Origin: Trochalopteron elliotii
Lineage: Eukaryota; Chordata; Aves; Passeriformes; Leiothrichidae
Length of the DNA: 64,000 bases
Direction of reading: 5' to 3'
Assembly: GCA_024734555.1 (NCBI GenBank)
Contig: JANPWX010000129.1
Span: forward strand, 1 to 64,000
The translations under genes were made by a program, and so were the position numbers. The notes below the pieces were generated by a model that worked only from the letters and a program-made list of their open reading frames with translations, was not told the DNA's origin and searched no databases. This document shows positions 25,712 through 38,384 of the stretch, one piece after another. Position 1 is the stretch's first letter, and each line of letters opens with the position of its first letter.

Positions 25712-25748
25712 AAAAAAAAAAAAAGAAAAAAAAAAAAAAAAAGAAATA
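25712..25748. repeat. A-rich homopolymer tract
   Basis: A13, one G, A15 or longer, then AAGAAA. It has no flanking direct repeat that I can see and no upstream polyadenylation signal with transcript-like sequence, so it is not obviously a retrocopy tail. Confidence 0.9.
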
Positions 25749-28703
25749 CAGATGTATGAAGGCCTACTGTTCCTAAGAAGTGAGAAGCATCTTTGGATGG
25801 TGCAATGGTCTGCTTTGTTTATTTAAGAATTCCTCCTTCCTGCTTGACCTCTGAGAAGAAACTGCTATTGAGGCAGTTCCTTTGAGTGGAATTCTCAAGC
25901 TCATCCCAGCTCCATTTTGTCTTATGTTTGTCATGAAATAAACACTATTGGTACCTGAAACAGAGCCACAGACAGCTCTGCTAAATATACTAAACCAGCA
26001 CACCTTTATTTAAGCATCCTTTTTAGCATTATTAGCTAAATAGCAAATTGAGTATTTGCACAACATATAAAAAAAATGCAGATTACACATATCTCAAAAA
26101 AAATTGCACCCATCTGGAAACCATTACAATCTATGAACTGTGTGGTTGATAAAAAATTGCAATTAAGGTAGCCTGATGGGGTAGGTGCCTGACAAATGTT
26201 CTCTCTCAAGCCCTTTTTCCAACATGGGCAAGAGTTTCATGAAACCAAGGGGATTTGCATTGTTCCTGACAGAGGCTGCTATCAACTTGTAATCCTCGAA
26301 CCCAAAAATACAGGAGGTGGAGACAGCACATAAACGTGGCCTCAAGCATCCTGTATCCATGGATTTTACCATGAAGAACAGTAATTTACCATTTAGCCAT
26401 AAAGAATGGGTCACCAGGAACCAGCACAGAGCAGCAGCACCTTTTGAAAACAAAAAAAAAAAAGGCTAAACAAGTCAACCTCAACAAACAAGGACAAGTT
26501 TGTCCTGTTTTTCCTTAAATGTAAATGTTCTGACAGTCATGAGAGTAAATCTGTAGTCTGAATAGGCCATCTACTGCAAAGTTCTACTCCTCTTAACACA
26601 GATAAGATCTTAAATTTCTAATTTGTATTTTTATCTCATTTACAGGAGTGGAATATTTTAATCTTGGAAGTATTGAATTGGGTGTTGAACATCATACATT
26701 ATTCTAAGAGAGGCTTTATCAGAACATACGTTTTAGAGTAAATTTGGCTTATTCTTATCGAAACATGCACTCTTATTGAAGAAATTCCTCCTTCAGTAAT
26801 CCAAAAAAGGCTGATAACTTTGTATCTCCATGTCTTTGGCACACCTTCTGTAAAAAGGGGGTAAAAATGCTTCCCAGGGACTGTTGTCAACTAATCAGGC
26901 ACGTGAGGCACATTTACGTAAGTGGTTTCCATGATGTGATGATAATAAGGGAAATCATGGATTATAATGCATTTCATTTCACTATTGTTCATTTTATTGA
27001 GTCCCATTTAATGGGTTTATTTCTCTTCACAGTGTTATCTTAGTGCTTCACAATACAGTATGAACTCTGGATTTAATTAATAATTAATATTCCTTTTGCC
27101 TTTTCATAGGATTGTTAAGAAAAATATAAATAGAAGATCTAGGAGTTGATCAGGAGATACCAGAATGAGGCCACTTCCTGAATAAAGTGTTCCTCATTGC
27201 CTGTAAAATTACTGTACACTTACGATATTTTCCACAGAATAAATTAATATTGCCAAAATCCAAGTGGGGATAAATTAAGCATGCCCTCGAACTGCTAATA
27301 TCAGCTATTTCTTAATTTTTGAGGCACTGACTGCTGATATGGGTTTAATTGAATCCATTTGGATAATATGTATATTCTTGTACATAGACATGCTTTTCTG
27401 AATTATCTTAGTATGTGTTATACTGACTATGACTACATCTACAGGGAAAATGTATTACTAAAGTTGTTATTTAATAATTAATCAGATATTAATCACAGTT
27501 TTTGGTTTCCAGCCAGCTCAGGCATTAATGTTTTTTCAATATTTACCAAGAAGTGACATTTTTATATAGAAATAATTTTTTTCAGTAGATAGAAGTGTTG
27601 AAAATGTATAGAGAAAAAAGCCCTTTGCTTCTCACCATTCTACTCAATAATTCTCTCTTCCTTTTTTGCACTGCATAAAATCTGTTGCTTTGATGAGCAC
27701 TTTCAAGTATAGATATGTATATATACGGCTTAGAACATACAACTCTCATCAAAATCTATGTTTTAATATTGGACTACAATTCACATTTGCCATTTTAAAT
27801 GACAGCTCCTATTTTTAGGCCTCCAATTAGCTTTAAATCCCTTTAACCCCACTCCCTCAGAAATGGGTTTCTTCACCTTTCCTCTTCCCTTCATTGTAAG
27901 TTTTAGAATTTCTTTGATTTCACCAGACCCAGCTTGTCCAAACAGCTGCAGCAGATGCTGACTTGATTATCCTGGTGCTGAGCCTGGCTGAAAAGAGGCA
28001 TCTTTAGTGAAGTGGAATGGGAGGAGATCAATGAAACACCTCTCTGTGTTGTTAGCAAAGTGCTTCATATACTGTGCTTGTGTGCTGCACAAAAAGCAGC
28101 ACTGTAACAGCTGGAAATGACCTTCCAATTGTCTCAAACAGACATGAATCACTTGGTTTAATATTATTATTTGTACTTGATACAAGACCAGCCAAGACCC
28201 AGTGCACAGCCAAGAAACAGAGAAAGATGGATGCACATGATAAATATCAACTAACACATTTTTAGGCCATAAACTCACTTTGTATCCCTCTCTTCCTGAA
28301 GGATTTATTCTCCAGCTTAGTAACTGTATACATCCTGTCCATAATGGTTTTCCTTTCAGACAGCTATTTTCTCACCTCATGATGTCTCTTCCCAAGCTTC
28401 TTCCTGAATCTCATCCAGAACAACGTGCAACAGTACTTCAGAATATTTTTGGAAGTCTACTGAAACAGCTAATTAATCTCATATTCTTTTCCCTGAAAAT
28501 TTCCCTGAAAAAGCAGCATACAAAATCATGTGGTGAACTAAGGATCACGGTGAAAACAGATGTCGTGTCTGGAGCTGACCTTTTTGGTAAATAAATTACA
28601 AGGAAACAGCCATCCTTCCAAGGCTGGTGGCATTACCCTGCTGTTCCCATATGCCCCTGTGTACTCAACTTTTTGCACAGTGGAAATGAAAAAGAACAAC
28701 AAG
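25749..28703. other. AT-rich unique DNA, no gene recognised
   Basis: Frames are short; 28280-28594 plus (104 codons) and 27967-28278 minus (103 codons) have no recognised domain. The stretch 26930-27560 is strongly AT-rich with TTTAATTAATAATTAATATTCC-like clusters near 27070, and might be a noncoding element or simply low-complexity sequence. No mobile element ends are seen. Confidence 0.55.
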
Positions 28704-28761
28704 AATACATAGGATTTTTTTTTTTTTTTTTACAATAGGATTTTTCAATACATAGGATTTT
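28704..28761 (-). mobile_element. Possible minimal poly(A) insertion with 15-bp target duplication
   Basis: AATACATAGGATTTT is present at 28704-28718 and again at 28747-28761. Between them lie a T run (T17 at 28715-28731, overlapping the first copy) and about 15 bases, including a third partial copy, ACAATAGGATTTTT. Read on the minus strand this is direct repeat, short body, poly(A), direct repeat, the layout of an almost completely 5'-truncated target-primed insertion. Slippage-driven local duplication explains the partial third copy at least as well. Confidence 0.3.
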
Positions 28762-31660
28762 CAACCTGAGTTTTCGTTTTGTTTTGCCCTTTTCTGTTTT
28801 CTTCTTTCTGCATTTGGAATTCTCACCTTTTAGCTTGTATCTGAATTCTCCCAAGGCTTTCCAGGGGATACCATGAAAGTTAAACCTAAATTCTCTTTCT
28901 CTAAATGACAGAAGGGTCTTAATGATTTCCCAAACCTTAGCACCATTGGAGAACAATTTTGTTTGTAAACAATAGAAGCTTTTCTTCCTAAATACGTGGG
29001 ATCAACCAAAACTATCTTACCTTGTCTTCATGTTACCTTCATTGCTTCTCAGTACAACATAAAATAATTTTTCCTCAATCATGTAACTGGAGAATTTAAT
29101 GGAATTTAATAGAATTCTGCATGAAAAAGTTATAAAGGAGTACATTCATTTACATTATAAAGGAGTTTCATGTGATTTTCTTCTGTCTCCCTTGATCCTC
29201 TGGTACTCAAGAAGTATACAAGTATGAACTCCAGGAAACAAGAAACAACCCTCCCTCTACACTTAACAAGTGCTATCTAATGCTTTTTAGTTCCTAAATG
29301 TTTTGAACAAGAAACAATGTTTTGGAGTTTCTCAGTGAGATGAAATACACGTCCCTGTCATATCCAGACTTCAAGCAGACAGGAGATTTTCTCATTTGGA
29401 TTTTTCTCATCACATTTGGAAGGATATGCTCTGCTGAAAATGAATGAGGTTTAAGATCCCAAGCCAGTTCTAGTTTGAAGGTCACTGCCCACATTTATCA
29501 CTTCTTCAAGGCCTCCCCAGAATCCATAAAAGAAAAGCTTTTCTAGATGTTTTCTGAGAAGAACAGAGTAAATTAAAACTTGGTACAAGTCAGTAGCTTC
29601 CCAGATTGCTTATAATATTTAAATCATTGCAGCAAGCCTCTCTTTCCCTTCAGAAGGCAAAACAGTCACATAGAATAGGATGAAGAATCTAAGTATATGT
29701 TGAAAAATATTTCTTTTTAGTGAGATTTTACTAAGAAACAAACATTTAGCTTGACTCATAACTGGGGAGCTTGCTGAAGTGTGCTATTAATCATCTTCTC
29801 CTGGTAAGATTGCTTTCCTGAAGCACTGCCTCAGGACCACAAATCCCTTCAACAAAACACTGCAAGTGCAAAAGAGCTGCTCCAAATGGATCATTCAAAT
29901 AAATACCCAGCTTGAGAGCTAAATTTGAAAGCTCACTTATATCCTGTAAATATATGCATTTTCAAATATAACAGAGGTGTCTTTTCTGAGGTGTGTACAT
30001 AAAGCAGTCATTGCAGAGCCTAGCACTCTAATCTGCTTTGTGAACTCAAAGCTAACAAGTTATAAAGAGACTGAAACTTCCTATCCTCTACCCCACGAGC
30101 CCAGAGGAATAAGATGCATTCAGTTTACTTTATTAAGAAAGGTTATTAAACCAATCAATCCAGGAACTAGGACTTCTGTGAATCAAAAACAAGCATTGCT
30201 CCTGCGCGTTGCAACACCCTATATGTCCTTTAAATTAACTTTTAAATCACAGAAGTACCCTATCTTGAATCTAGTCTCCAGAGCACAGCTGTATGAAAGA
30301 CTGAAGGTAGTTTTTAAGTAAAACTTGCACAAAAGGAAAAATAAATGGTAACCAACTGTGTTTTGACACAGGCCACTTTCTCTCCGTCAAGTTTGCTCAG
30401 AAGAATCACAGTGGAGCACAAAAGGATGCATCACAAACTCCCAGCACATTGACTGATTGGAAACTACATTTTGAAAGACTGGCCACTATATCCACTAAAC
30501 TTTTCTTACTCCTACCTGGACTTCTTTAATTTCCTTAGGGGTTTTTTTAGAAGAATGATAGTCTTCAGAGAGAGCAGACTACAAAGGCATGTGAAAGGAG
30601 CAGGGCTGCAATAAATCCTGAGGAGAAATTTTCTGTGGAAGAGAACTAAGCAGTAGGACATGAAAGACAGGCAGCTTCTCAGATGCTGCACAAAGCTGGA
30701 ATTATTTAGAGCAGACAAAACACTCCCAGAAAGGGATTAGATGAGAAGTAATAAGGTCAGAGATAATAGAGATGCAGGATCGTGGTTATTTAAGCCTCTT
30801 TCACGCTGGCAAAGAACACCTTGTTGGTGCTATTCTGAGTTTGACTTGAGTCACTTCCCGTTCATTAATTTAGAAATCTCACAACTGTTACCAAGAGCAA
30901 GAAATGTGCCTCTCCATGTGACACAGAGACACCCTGTCACCCAGACATGCTGCACTGAGGGCGTCAGCACACGGGTTTGCCTTCCATGGGAAGCTGGGTC
31001 TCTCTGTGCTGGAGCTCCCTGAGCTGTGTTTCAGCGGGTCTCCTGTGACAGTCCCTCTGTGCTCTTCAGCAGGAGGGTTAAACAGAGCTTTAGCAGGGCT
31101 CCCCCCCACCCCCAACATACAAATCCCCAGAAGAAATGATCTTCCCTAGGCGATGTATGGTTGGGATGTAACACTCCTCACACTACCAGCACTTTTGCAA
31201 GGCAGTGCAATCCTGCACTGTCCCACTCACAAAGCTCATCTAAGCCTCGTGCTGCTGCAGCAAAGCAGACTTGAGCCTATTGATTACACACCTATTTATG
31301 TTATGAAGGTACTTTACTATACAAAGACTTTTTTTAAAAAAGAAATCCTATTTCTCCACGGGAAAAAAAAAATCTTTTTAATATGTTTTAACCTAAATAA
31401 AATGGCCAGTTTGACAAAAATTAAGTAATATGTCTAATAAAATCATGACATGCAATTTTAAGCTACAGTGAGCTGAGTAAAATGTGGCATAGGAGCCTGC
31501 ATTTTTTATTAGACTTCATTAATCTTGTTAATGACTTATTGAATACCATTGTAAAAATTGATCCCAGTGGCTACACTGTTGTCTGCTTTAGCAACCTCCT
31601 CCAACAGCCAAGTAGCGGTGACAGAGTATTTCTCCAGTCCATTCTCTGCAGCTTTGCAGG
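28762..31660. other. Unique noncoding DNA, no gene recognised
   Basis: The longest open frame here is 29977-30321 plus (114 codons), without recognisable domains. A word TTATAAAGGAGT occurs twice near 29130-29166. A C-rich run is near 31102-31114, and A and T runs occur near 31329-31373. No mobile element, RNA gene or CpG island is apparent until the LTR that follows. Confidence 0.55.
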
Positions 31661-31666
31661 GAGCAC
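31661..31666. repeat. Target-site duplication, lower copy (GAGCAC)
   Basis: GAGCAC directly precedes the LTR. The matching hexamer on the other side is GAACAC at 32331-32336, a five of six match, consistent with one later substitution. Confidence 0.6.
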
Positions 31667-32330
31667 TGTTGGGGTGCGTGTCTCTGGTCAGCCCGCAGCT
31701 CGCCTGGTCCACCCGGTGGCTCTGACACGCCACAACAGATCCGATTTGTGAGTCCTTGGCTCAGCAGCGCCCCGACTTTCGCTGTCACGGCCGTGGTATA
31801 AATGAAAGAGGGGACTCTCGGAGGTTCGGGGAACAGAGGTTTATTTGGGGGTCACAGGGGAACCCCTCACCTCAGACCCGGTGCCTCAGGAGAGACCCCG
31901 GACCTGGGCTGCAGGGGGGTTTGTCCAGGACAGGTTCAAGGGGTGGGTACAAACTAGGAACCAATAAAACAAAGCAAAGCAACAAATGCCAACTGGATTA
32001 CCTAACTACTAACAAATCAAGGTAATTTGGGGAGGGGTCTCGGGACAATCTGCCAACTGCTGGCCAGATCTCCTCGAAGGTTCTGGCCCTTGGAGATAGG
32101 GACTCAGTGATGGACAGAGGGAAGAAGGGTACATTGGAGAGGATGGGCAGGGAGCATCATGGGGAAAGGACCAATAGGAAACAGTCTCTGGGCAAAGACC
32201 AGAGAGACATAGAAACCCTTATCAACTTGTGATAAGAGAAAACTCCAAGACCAGGGGCCCATATGGGATAACTAAAACTATACTAAACTATAATAAAACT
32301 TTAAAAAAAATAAAATCCTGCAACCCCACA
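31667..32330 (-). mobile_element. Solo LTR of a class II-like endogenous retrovirus
   Basis: On the plus strand the segment starts TGTTGGGGTGCG and ends TGCAACCCCACA, so its ends form an imperfect inverted repeat with TGT...ACA termini as in retroviral LTRs. It is flanked by GAGCAC and GAACAC, a near-perfect 6-bp target duplication typical of betaretrovirus-like (ERVK) elements. On the minus strand AATAAA lies at 31845-31840, followed by a GA/CT-rich, CpG-containing U5-like tail, and an inverted CCAAT box (CCTATTGG) lies upstream; this is why I prefer the minus orientation. A competing plus-strand reading exists, with TATAAA at 31797-31802 and CCAATAAA near 31960. No primer-binding site, polypurine tract or coding remnant adjoins either edge, so it looks like a recombination-derived solo LTR, about 664 bases. 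The family name is not known to me. Confidence 0.75.
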
Positions 32331-32336
32331 GAACAC
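32331..32336. repeat. Target-site duplication, upper copy (GAACAC)
   Basis: GAACAC immediately follows the LTR end at 32330 and pairs with GAGCAC at 31661-31666 with one mismatch. Confidence 0.6.
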
Positions 32337-33663
32337 TGCAGCAGATGTCCTTTATGGCTGGGCATGATTTAAAAGGTCTCACATTGTTCTGAACTGAGCA
32401 GGAAGAGCTGTTTTCCCTCTTTACATGGATAAAAGGAGTATATGTCCACTCATATAAGTAAGTTACCTATGAATGCAAACCACCGGCTTTGCTTTCTCTA
32501 GTTTGCTGTCCTGAGTTAGGCTGAAATTCTGTTTTTAATGTAGAATATTTCAATGAATCTTACCCATAACAAGAGAACTTCTGTCCCAAGCTTCAGAATT
32601 GTAAGCACACGCCCTATTTGAGGAAGGGATTCCAGCAAGACAGACCCAATGAATCAGATTTTAAATGAAGAAGAAACAGTTGGCCTAGGACTACTTTCTG
32701 GTAATGCTTTTGTGTCCCAACTTGTCATACACATATTTGTTTCTTTGTAATAAATTCACTGAATGGCAGAAGTGAACACACCCCCTCATTTATAATTCCT
32801 CGTTTAAATGAAATTTTGACATGTTTAGGAATGACCTGGATACAGCTAAACACAAAACTTCATAGTACACATTAAAATTAATTACTTCAAGTCTTCTTTC
32901 TAAGTGAAGCAGCAGCACTTGACAGTATCATTAAATACTATCAACACTATCTACTATCAACTCAGAATTTTAGGACAAATTAAAAAGGAACACAATTTTT
33001 CCCTAAAAAAGGGACAGACTTTGTAGTAAAAACAAAACCAAATTACTTCAGGTAATATACAGGAAATACACTATTAACTGTATCTTAATTCATTTAACTC
33101 CAGTAACGACTAGATTAGTAGCACTGTTGCTTCATATTTAAAAAATGCATTTATTAAAACTGGAATCTATATTCTAAGAAATGTGATTCTTCTATTCAGC
33201 ATGGCATTGGTCTTTTTAGCTTTGTCATACCAACTATGAAGTAGCTTTTTATGCAAAGTCTTTGGATTTTTCTAAATTCTCCAAGCTGATCCCCATTCCC
33301 TCAGTGGGTCAAGGTCTTCTCTGAATTCATGGACTATCCCCAGACATATTTTGTGGAAAAATGAACCAAGAAATCACCTCCATCTAATTTCTCTCACAAA
33401 CCCTTTTATCATTCATACTCTCATTCATCATGTTCCATGGGCACCCAAGACTGAAATAACAATAGATAGCAATTAATAACTGAAACATCCAGTCACATTT
33501 AATAGGAAATTAACTTCCATTTTATCTCAGAGTTTTCTACTTCATGTTGCAGTTTTTATATTTCTCAGTTTCCCCTTTGCTGTTTTTGCTTATGGAAGTC
33601 AAGAATCCTGACAAAAAGTTGAAGTCAGTGATGTGCCTGCTAAAGCAGTTCCCTGGAAAGCTT
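32337..33663. other. AT-rich unique DNA, possible ancient CR1 trace
   Basis: No open frame of note. The words AGCATGGCATTGGTCTTTTT at 33199-33218 resemble antisense CR1 sequence, but similarity does not continue convincingly on either side. ACTATCAACACTATCTACTA near 32938-32957 is a small local near-repeat. Otherwise nothing is seen. Confidence 0.5.
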
Positions 33664-33707
33664 GCCATGCCATGCCATGCCATGCCATGCCATGCCATGC
33701 CATGCCA
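33664..33707. repeat. (GCCAT)n pentanucleotide microsatellite, about 8.8 copies
   Basis: An uninterrupted, perfect run of GCCAT of 44 bases. Because five is not a multiple of three, the frames cycle through the same residues; on the minus strand this yields an artefactual Met-Ala-Trp-His-Gly peptide repeat inside 33537-33728. Its perfection suggests recent expansion and likely length variation between individuals. Confidence 0.97.
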
Positions 33708-36389
33708 ATTGATTTGTAGATGATCCAATCAGCAGAAATAAATACACTAATTTATTTTAGATGTACAGGAAGAAATCAAATGTTTGCCAGAGTAGCCTAA
33801 GCAGATATGATGAAAACAAGAAAAAGCTGCACACCTGTTGGCAACTGTCTGAGAGGGAGGATTCACATTTCACTAAAATACCACATTTTATGTTCTTGAG
33901 ATTAATCCTGTTACTCTTTGGCTGAAATCCCAATGCTGTTCCCATTTAGTGGACAGCACATTTCATCATATTTTTATACAGCTCATAAAGCAGATGAAGT
34001 CTCTTCTATGCATGTCACAAAGTCCTGTGTTGCCACAGCTCCCTGTACTGGAGATGGCAGCAGGTGCTGTTCTGAAGTTGAAAGTGTTTTCCACGTGGCC
34101 AGAAGGTTCAGTGTGTGGCATGTGACAAACCTTGCCCTCCTGTGGGGTTCCTTAGCCCAGCACAAGTTATTGGCTAATCTTTGGCATTTCAGGTGGCATG
34201 ATCAGTCTCCTCAGAGAAAATGGGAATGGTTGCATCCTGCACCCTTCATTTCTTGCTTGCACAATCCAGGCTGTCACTAGGGTTTAGCAGCACTGCCACT
34301 CAAGGGACCATGCCCTTTGTTTTCCAGAGCTTTCTCTGCTGACCATGGAAAGCACAATGGATATTTACAAAATTAGGAAGCTCTGAAAACTTTAGAAATG
34401 TGCTTCCATATATTTTATTTTCTTTACAGTTAGTTTTGCTTCTAGTTGGATATCTTTTTACTGAAAGTAGATGGCCTCTTATTTACTCTCTTCTTGCTCT
34501 TCCACTTTAAGTTCTACATTTTTCTCCAAATTTCTACATAGTTCCCCCTGTGTTTCTGCCATGTCCAGCCAGATCTCATCACCTCACCTGACAGTCCTCA
34601 AGTAATTGCAAGCTCCCCTTTAGCACCATGTTTAACTAATGCCACTAAGCATTCTTCATTTTCAAAAAGAACAAAAAGCTCCTAAATGTATTTTGCTACT
34701 ATAGAAAAGGAATTTTGCTGGCATTTTCCATTTCTTACAGATGAAGGAAAACCAGTGTAGCTCCACTGGGTTAATGGGAGCTACTCACATCTAACTAGAT
34801 GACAGCAGGGGCACTTGTTCCTGTAGGAATCTCCCACTGTACTATTTTTTGTGCAATTCCCCCAGGGCCAGTGGAGATGAAGAGGATGCTGACAGTCCTA
34901 ACTAAATTCTATCCAGAAAGTGCAGGAAATGGACTGCATTTACACTGGTGCTACAGATCACCTCCCACTTAGTGCAGGAAGCTGTGACACGTCTGACTTC
35001 TCTGTGATAACCTTCACCTCAGAGGAGCAATTCAGCTCTGCATTACTGTCAAAGGGTGTAAAAAATGCTCATCTGTCCCAAGTGACTCACTTGGATCTCT
35101 GCAGAAGCCACTGCCAAAGTAGGTGAGATATGGAACTGTCACAGCTCTGCTGGTGTCCCTGGGTCACCACAGTGAGAGAAATATTTTCACAGATTTAACA
35201 ACAGAACAAGGGGGAAAAGGGGGCAGGGGGAAGACACAAATGGAAGATCTAAAAGCCCACCTAGAAAAGACAAGTAGATTTCATATAATGGCAGTTGCAG
35301 CAAATTAATTTATAAGCAAAGGGAAAAGCAGCATAAACCCTTCAGACACGTACCAGAAGACATTCAAACCAATTGAATCATCAAAAGGTAAGAACATTTG
35401 CTCAGAGCTCTGGTCGTGAGCCAAGGGCATGTTTGTTTGTATCAGTAACAAAACAGAAATTATTAATTGTGGCTGCTCACAATGATGACTGAGTTCACTT
35501 CTGTCCATATGTCGGGAACAGAATTGGATTTTCCATGTCTGCCTGAGCTTTTTTTCTACTTCACTTGTGCTACATCAGGCTGTGGGCACAGAGTTGTCAA
35601 AGCAGAAAAAGATAACAGAGATGGAGAATAAATTGATTAGGGCAGACCTGCAAGAGACTGGCACAGGAAAAACCAACTGCGAGAGGACTGGGATGTTTCA
35701 AGAGGTGAGCTACAAGAAAGAATGCAAATTTAAATGAATGTTTACTTTCCACAGTGCTTTGTGTCTACAGGCAATTACTAGCAACACTCAGCAACACTTC
35801 CAAAAGAAGCAGTTAAGGAAGGAAACGACCAGCTAGTGCTCCAGTGGGTTTCAGACAGTTGCAGGCAATCTCAATCCTCGTGTGACAAGGTAACTAATTA
35901 TTTGCTGGGCTGGGAAGGAAATTCCAGCCTCTTTTCCCTGAACTCTGCATATTTTTGTTAAACAGGCCAGGGACTAGAGAGATTTTTATTCTCTCTTGTG
36001 AAATGGGAGGCATGGAGGACTGCCCTCAACTGGGTTAACTGCATTTCTTCTTGTGAATTTCTTGGACAGAGGGGATGGACACTGACCTGGTTTTGGCCAG
36101 TGCTCTGCCCTCACCTCCCCTGCTGAAAGAAGATCATCCCTGGACCTGTTTCAGCAAGAATATCCAGTGTGGTTCCTTCATCAGGAACTTCTGAGCAACA
36201 CACTAAGCTAAACTGCACACCAGCCTCCCAGAATCCTCATTTCTCCATCTTCACTAAAGGTTCATCTAGAATTCATTCAGCACTTTCCTCAGCCATGTAA
36301 AAGAAGCATATTTTTCTTCATAAATATAGGAGTTAATAAATTTAAAAAGTAAGTTTCTGAATTACAATTTAGGTAGGATTTTCAATTAA
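33708..36389. other. Unique noncoding DNA, no gene recognised
   Basis: The longest frame is 33918-34280 plus (120 codons), with no domain recognised. A short GGGGGAAAAGGGGGCAGGGGG-like purine run lies near 35211-35231. No transposon termini or CpG-rich promoter are visible. Confidence 0.55.
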
Positions 36390-36720
36390 AAAATAGCTAT
36401 AAAAATAAAGCCAAGGTTTGTCCCACTGCATTAGTCTCTCAAGCCGTTCTGATCCATAAATGTTTTAATCAAGATTCATCTACCAGACCTTATTTCCACT
36501 GGATAATTCCATCATTGATTTGATACATGAAGCAATTTTCATTAATAACCACAATATTACACCGATTATTTCTTCTATAATGAAAGCAGAAAAATATCAA
36601 AGCCTTGCCAGAAACTGATATTAAAGGCTTTCTAAAGCCTCACATTTAAATAGCTGTAAAACAGTTTAACTGTACATATTTGGTAATGCAAATCTAATGG
36701 TGTCAGAGGAATTCTCAGAT
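36390..36720. promoter_or_regulatory. Candidate conserved noncoding element
   Basis: This AT-rich but complex sequence lacks long homopolymers. It contains TTCATTAATAACCACAATATT near 36538, ACATTTAAATAGCTG near 36641 and GGTAATGCAAATCTAATGG near 36681, the last carrying ATGCAAAT, a perfect POU octamer on the minus strand. There are no open frames. It resembles vertebrate enhancer-type elements; function is inferred only. Confidence 0.25.
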
Positions 36721-38384
36721 TGTGTAAATTAAGCCAGGATTTAGGAAATCTTATCATAAAGCATTCTTTCCCTCCTGTATGACTGGAAATTGTGAGGATA
36801 CTTCTCTGAGCTGGTAGGGAAAAAAATATAAAAAGGAAAGAACATATGCCATTGCTTTCTTCGAATTAATTTTTATGTCATAGCTTATGTACAGCTTCAT
36901 GGACCATATTCCTGGGCTCTATTAAAATCTAATTCCTGTGTGCAAGTACAAGAAGTAGAAGTACTCTGTGAAAACAGTGGATCCAGGAGAGAAAACTTGC
37001 AAGGCAAAGAGAGCAACTAAGGCACAAAAAGAAGAAGAAAAAAAAAAAGTAACAAGAGAATGAACTAATTAACTTTCTGAGGATTAATTTGGCCACAGAA
37101 CATCTGTTTTCACATGTCCTTCTTGATGAGATCCAATGTGAGGGCTTTGAAGCTGTATTTTATTATCCAGGAAGTTCTGCATACAGATTTTGATTGGGAT
37201 TATGGATATCTTAGGAACAGAGGGACCCCGAGCCCCTTTTAACCACTCTTAGTTCCCTCATTTCCACTTGACTTGTATCCATACAGCATTCACTATTCCT
37301 TGTTGAAAAATTCTCCACTGGGCACACTTACTGTTTATATTCTATTTTAGGAATATAAAATGTTCCATCCCTCATCTGCTTTCCCATAAAACAGGATATT
37401 TTAATTCTTCTTTCCTGTATATTCTGCTACACAGCCAGCTAGTTACCTAGAAATCAGACAAAGCCCTTACCCATTTCTCTAATTTTTCTGCACTTGCTAT
37501 TCCCCTAATTTAATAGCTTGTTTTCTAATAGCATCAAATCATGTTCATACAGGTCCAAATAAGACCCCAGGGTTCCAACAATAAAGAAACCATCTGCAGC
37601 ATTGTAAGACATATTTTTTAATCTGGAAAGTTTCTAAGTTCCCTGCTTGCCCTTCTGATTATAAATACGAAATATAAACTATTTTAAAATCCAGGAAAAA
37701 TGTTCCTGGAGGATCTCTCTGTGGACAAGGCTTATGGATTTCTATCAAAGAATACACACACAGAAATTTAAATCTTTTTAACACAGCAAATCTGATAAAT
37801 TCACACTGACTACAGTAAGTAAAAAATTCAGACTCAGTGATCAGCAGAAATAATTCATGCACACACAGAGCTGTCCTTGTAAATGAAGAATCAGGCAATT
37901 TGGTGGGCTCTCAGCAATGATGGCACTGGTGTTTTTTAACTACACCCATTATATGTGGAACAGGTTTCTCAGGCTTTCAGCACTGGCCTACCTAGACCTC
38001 TTTAGGAATAAAAAGTTATTTTCATTAATGGACTAAACTAATCCCACCACAATTAGTAAGTGGCTTGTTTGCCTATCTACAGGTAACACAAACTTGCAGG
38101 TCATTAACTCCTCTCCCACTAGGTAATGTCATGAACACGAGCAATAATGATGTTTTCCATTGCTCTGTGTTACTCCACTGAGCACCACAACTACAAGACA
38201 AAGCACTGAATTGACAGCAAAGTCATTTCAAGTCACCTACCCCCAGCTCAACATTAATCAGTCTCTAACTTGGTCATCATATCAAAATAATTTCCCAGAA
38301 AAAAAAAACAAAACACTAAACTAGTTGTCTGCTGAACAAATTGAAGCAGGAAATAGCTTTTTGTATTTTTAAAGGAATAATTGA
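36721..38384. other. AT-rich unique DNA, no gene recognised
   Basis: Only short frames are present. An A-rich tract sits at about 37028-37049. The section 38000-38290 contains TTCATTAATGG and CAACATTAATCAG words like the neighbouring candidate elements. Nothing firmer can be said. Confidence 0.55.

Noticed and set aside
31747..31783. Alternative LTR edges at 31747 (TGTGAGTC) and 31783 (TGTCACGG)
   Set aside because: Neither gives a flanking duplication with 32331-32336, whereas 31667 gives both a matching inverted end and a five of six hexamer.
31536..31788. Minus-strand frames next to and inside the LTR as possible retroviral coding remnant
   Set aside because: No gag, pol or env motif; most of the stretch lies within the LTR once the 6-bp target duplication sets its edges.
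33537..33728. Met-Ala-Trp-His-Gly peptide repeat on the minus strand
   Set aside because: Translation artefact of the GCCAT microsatellite.
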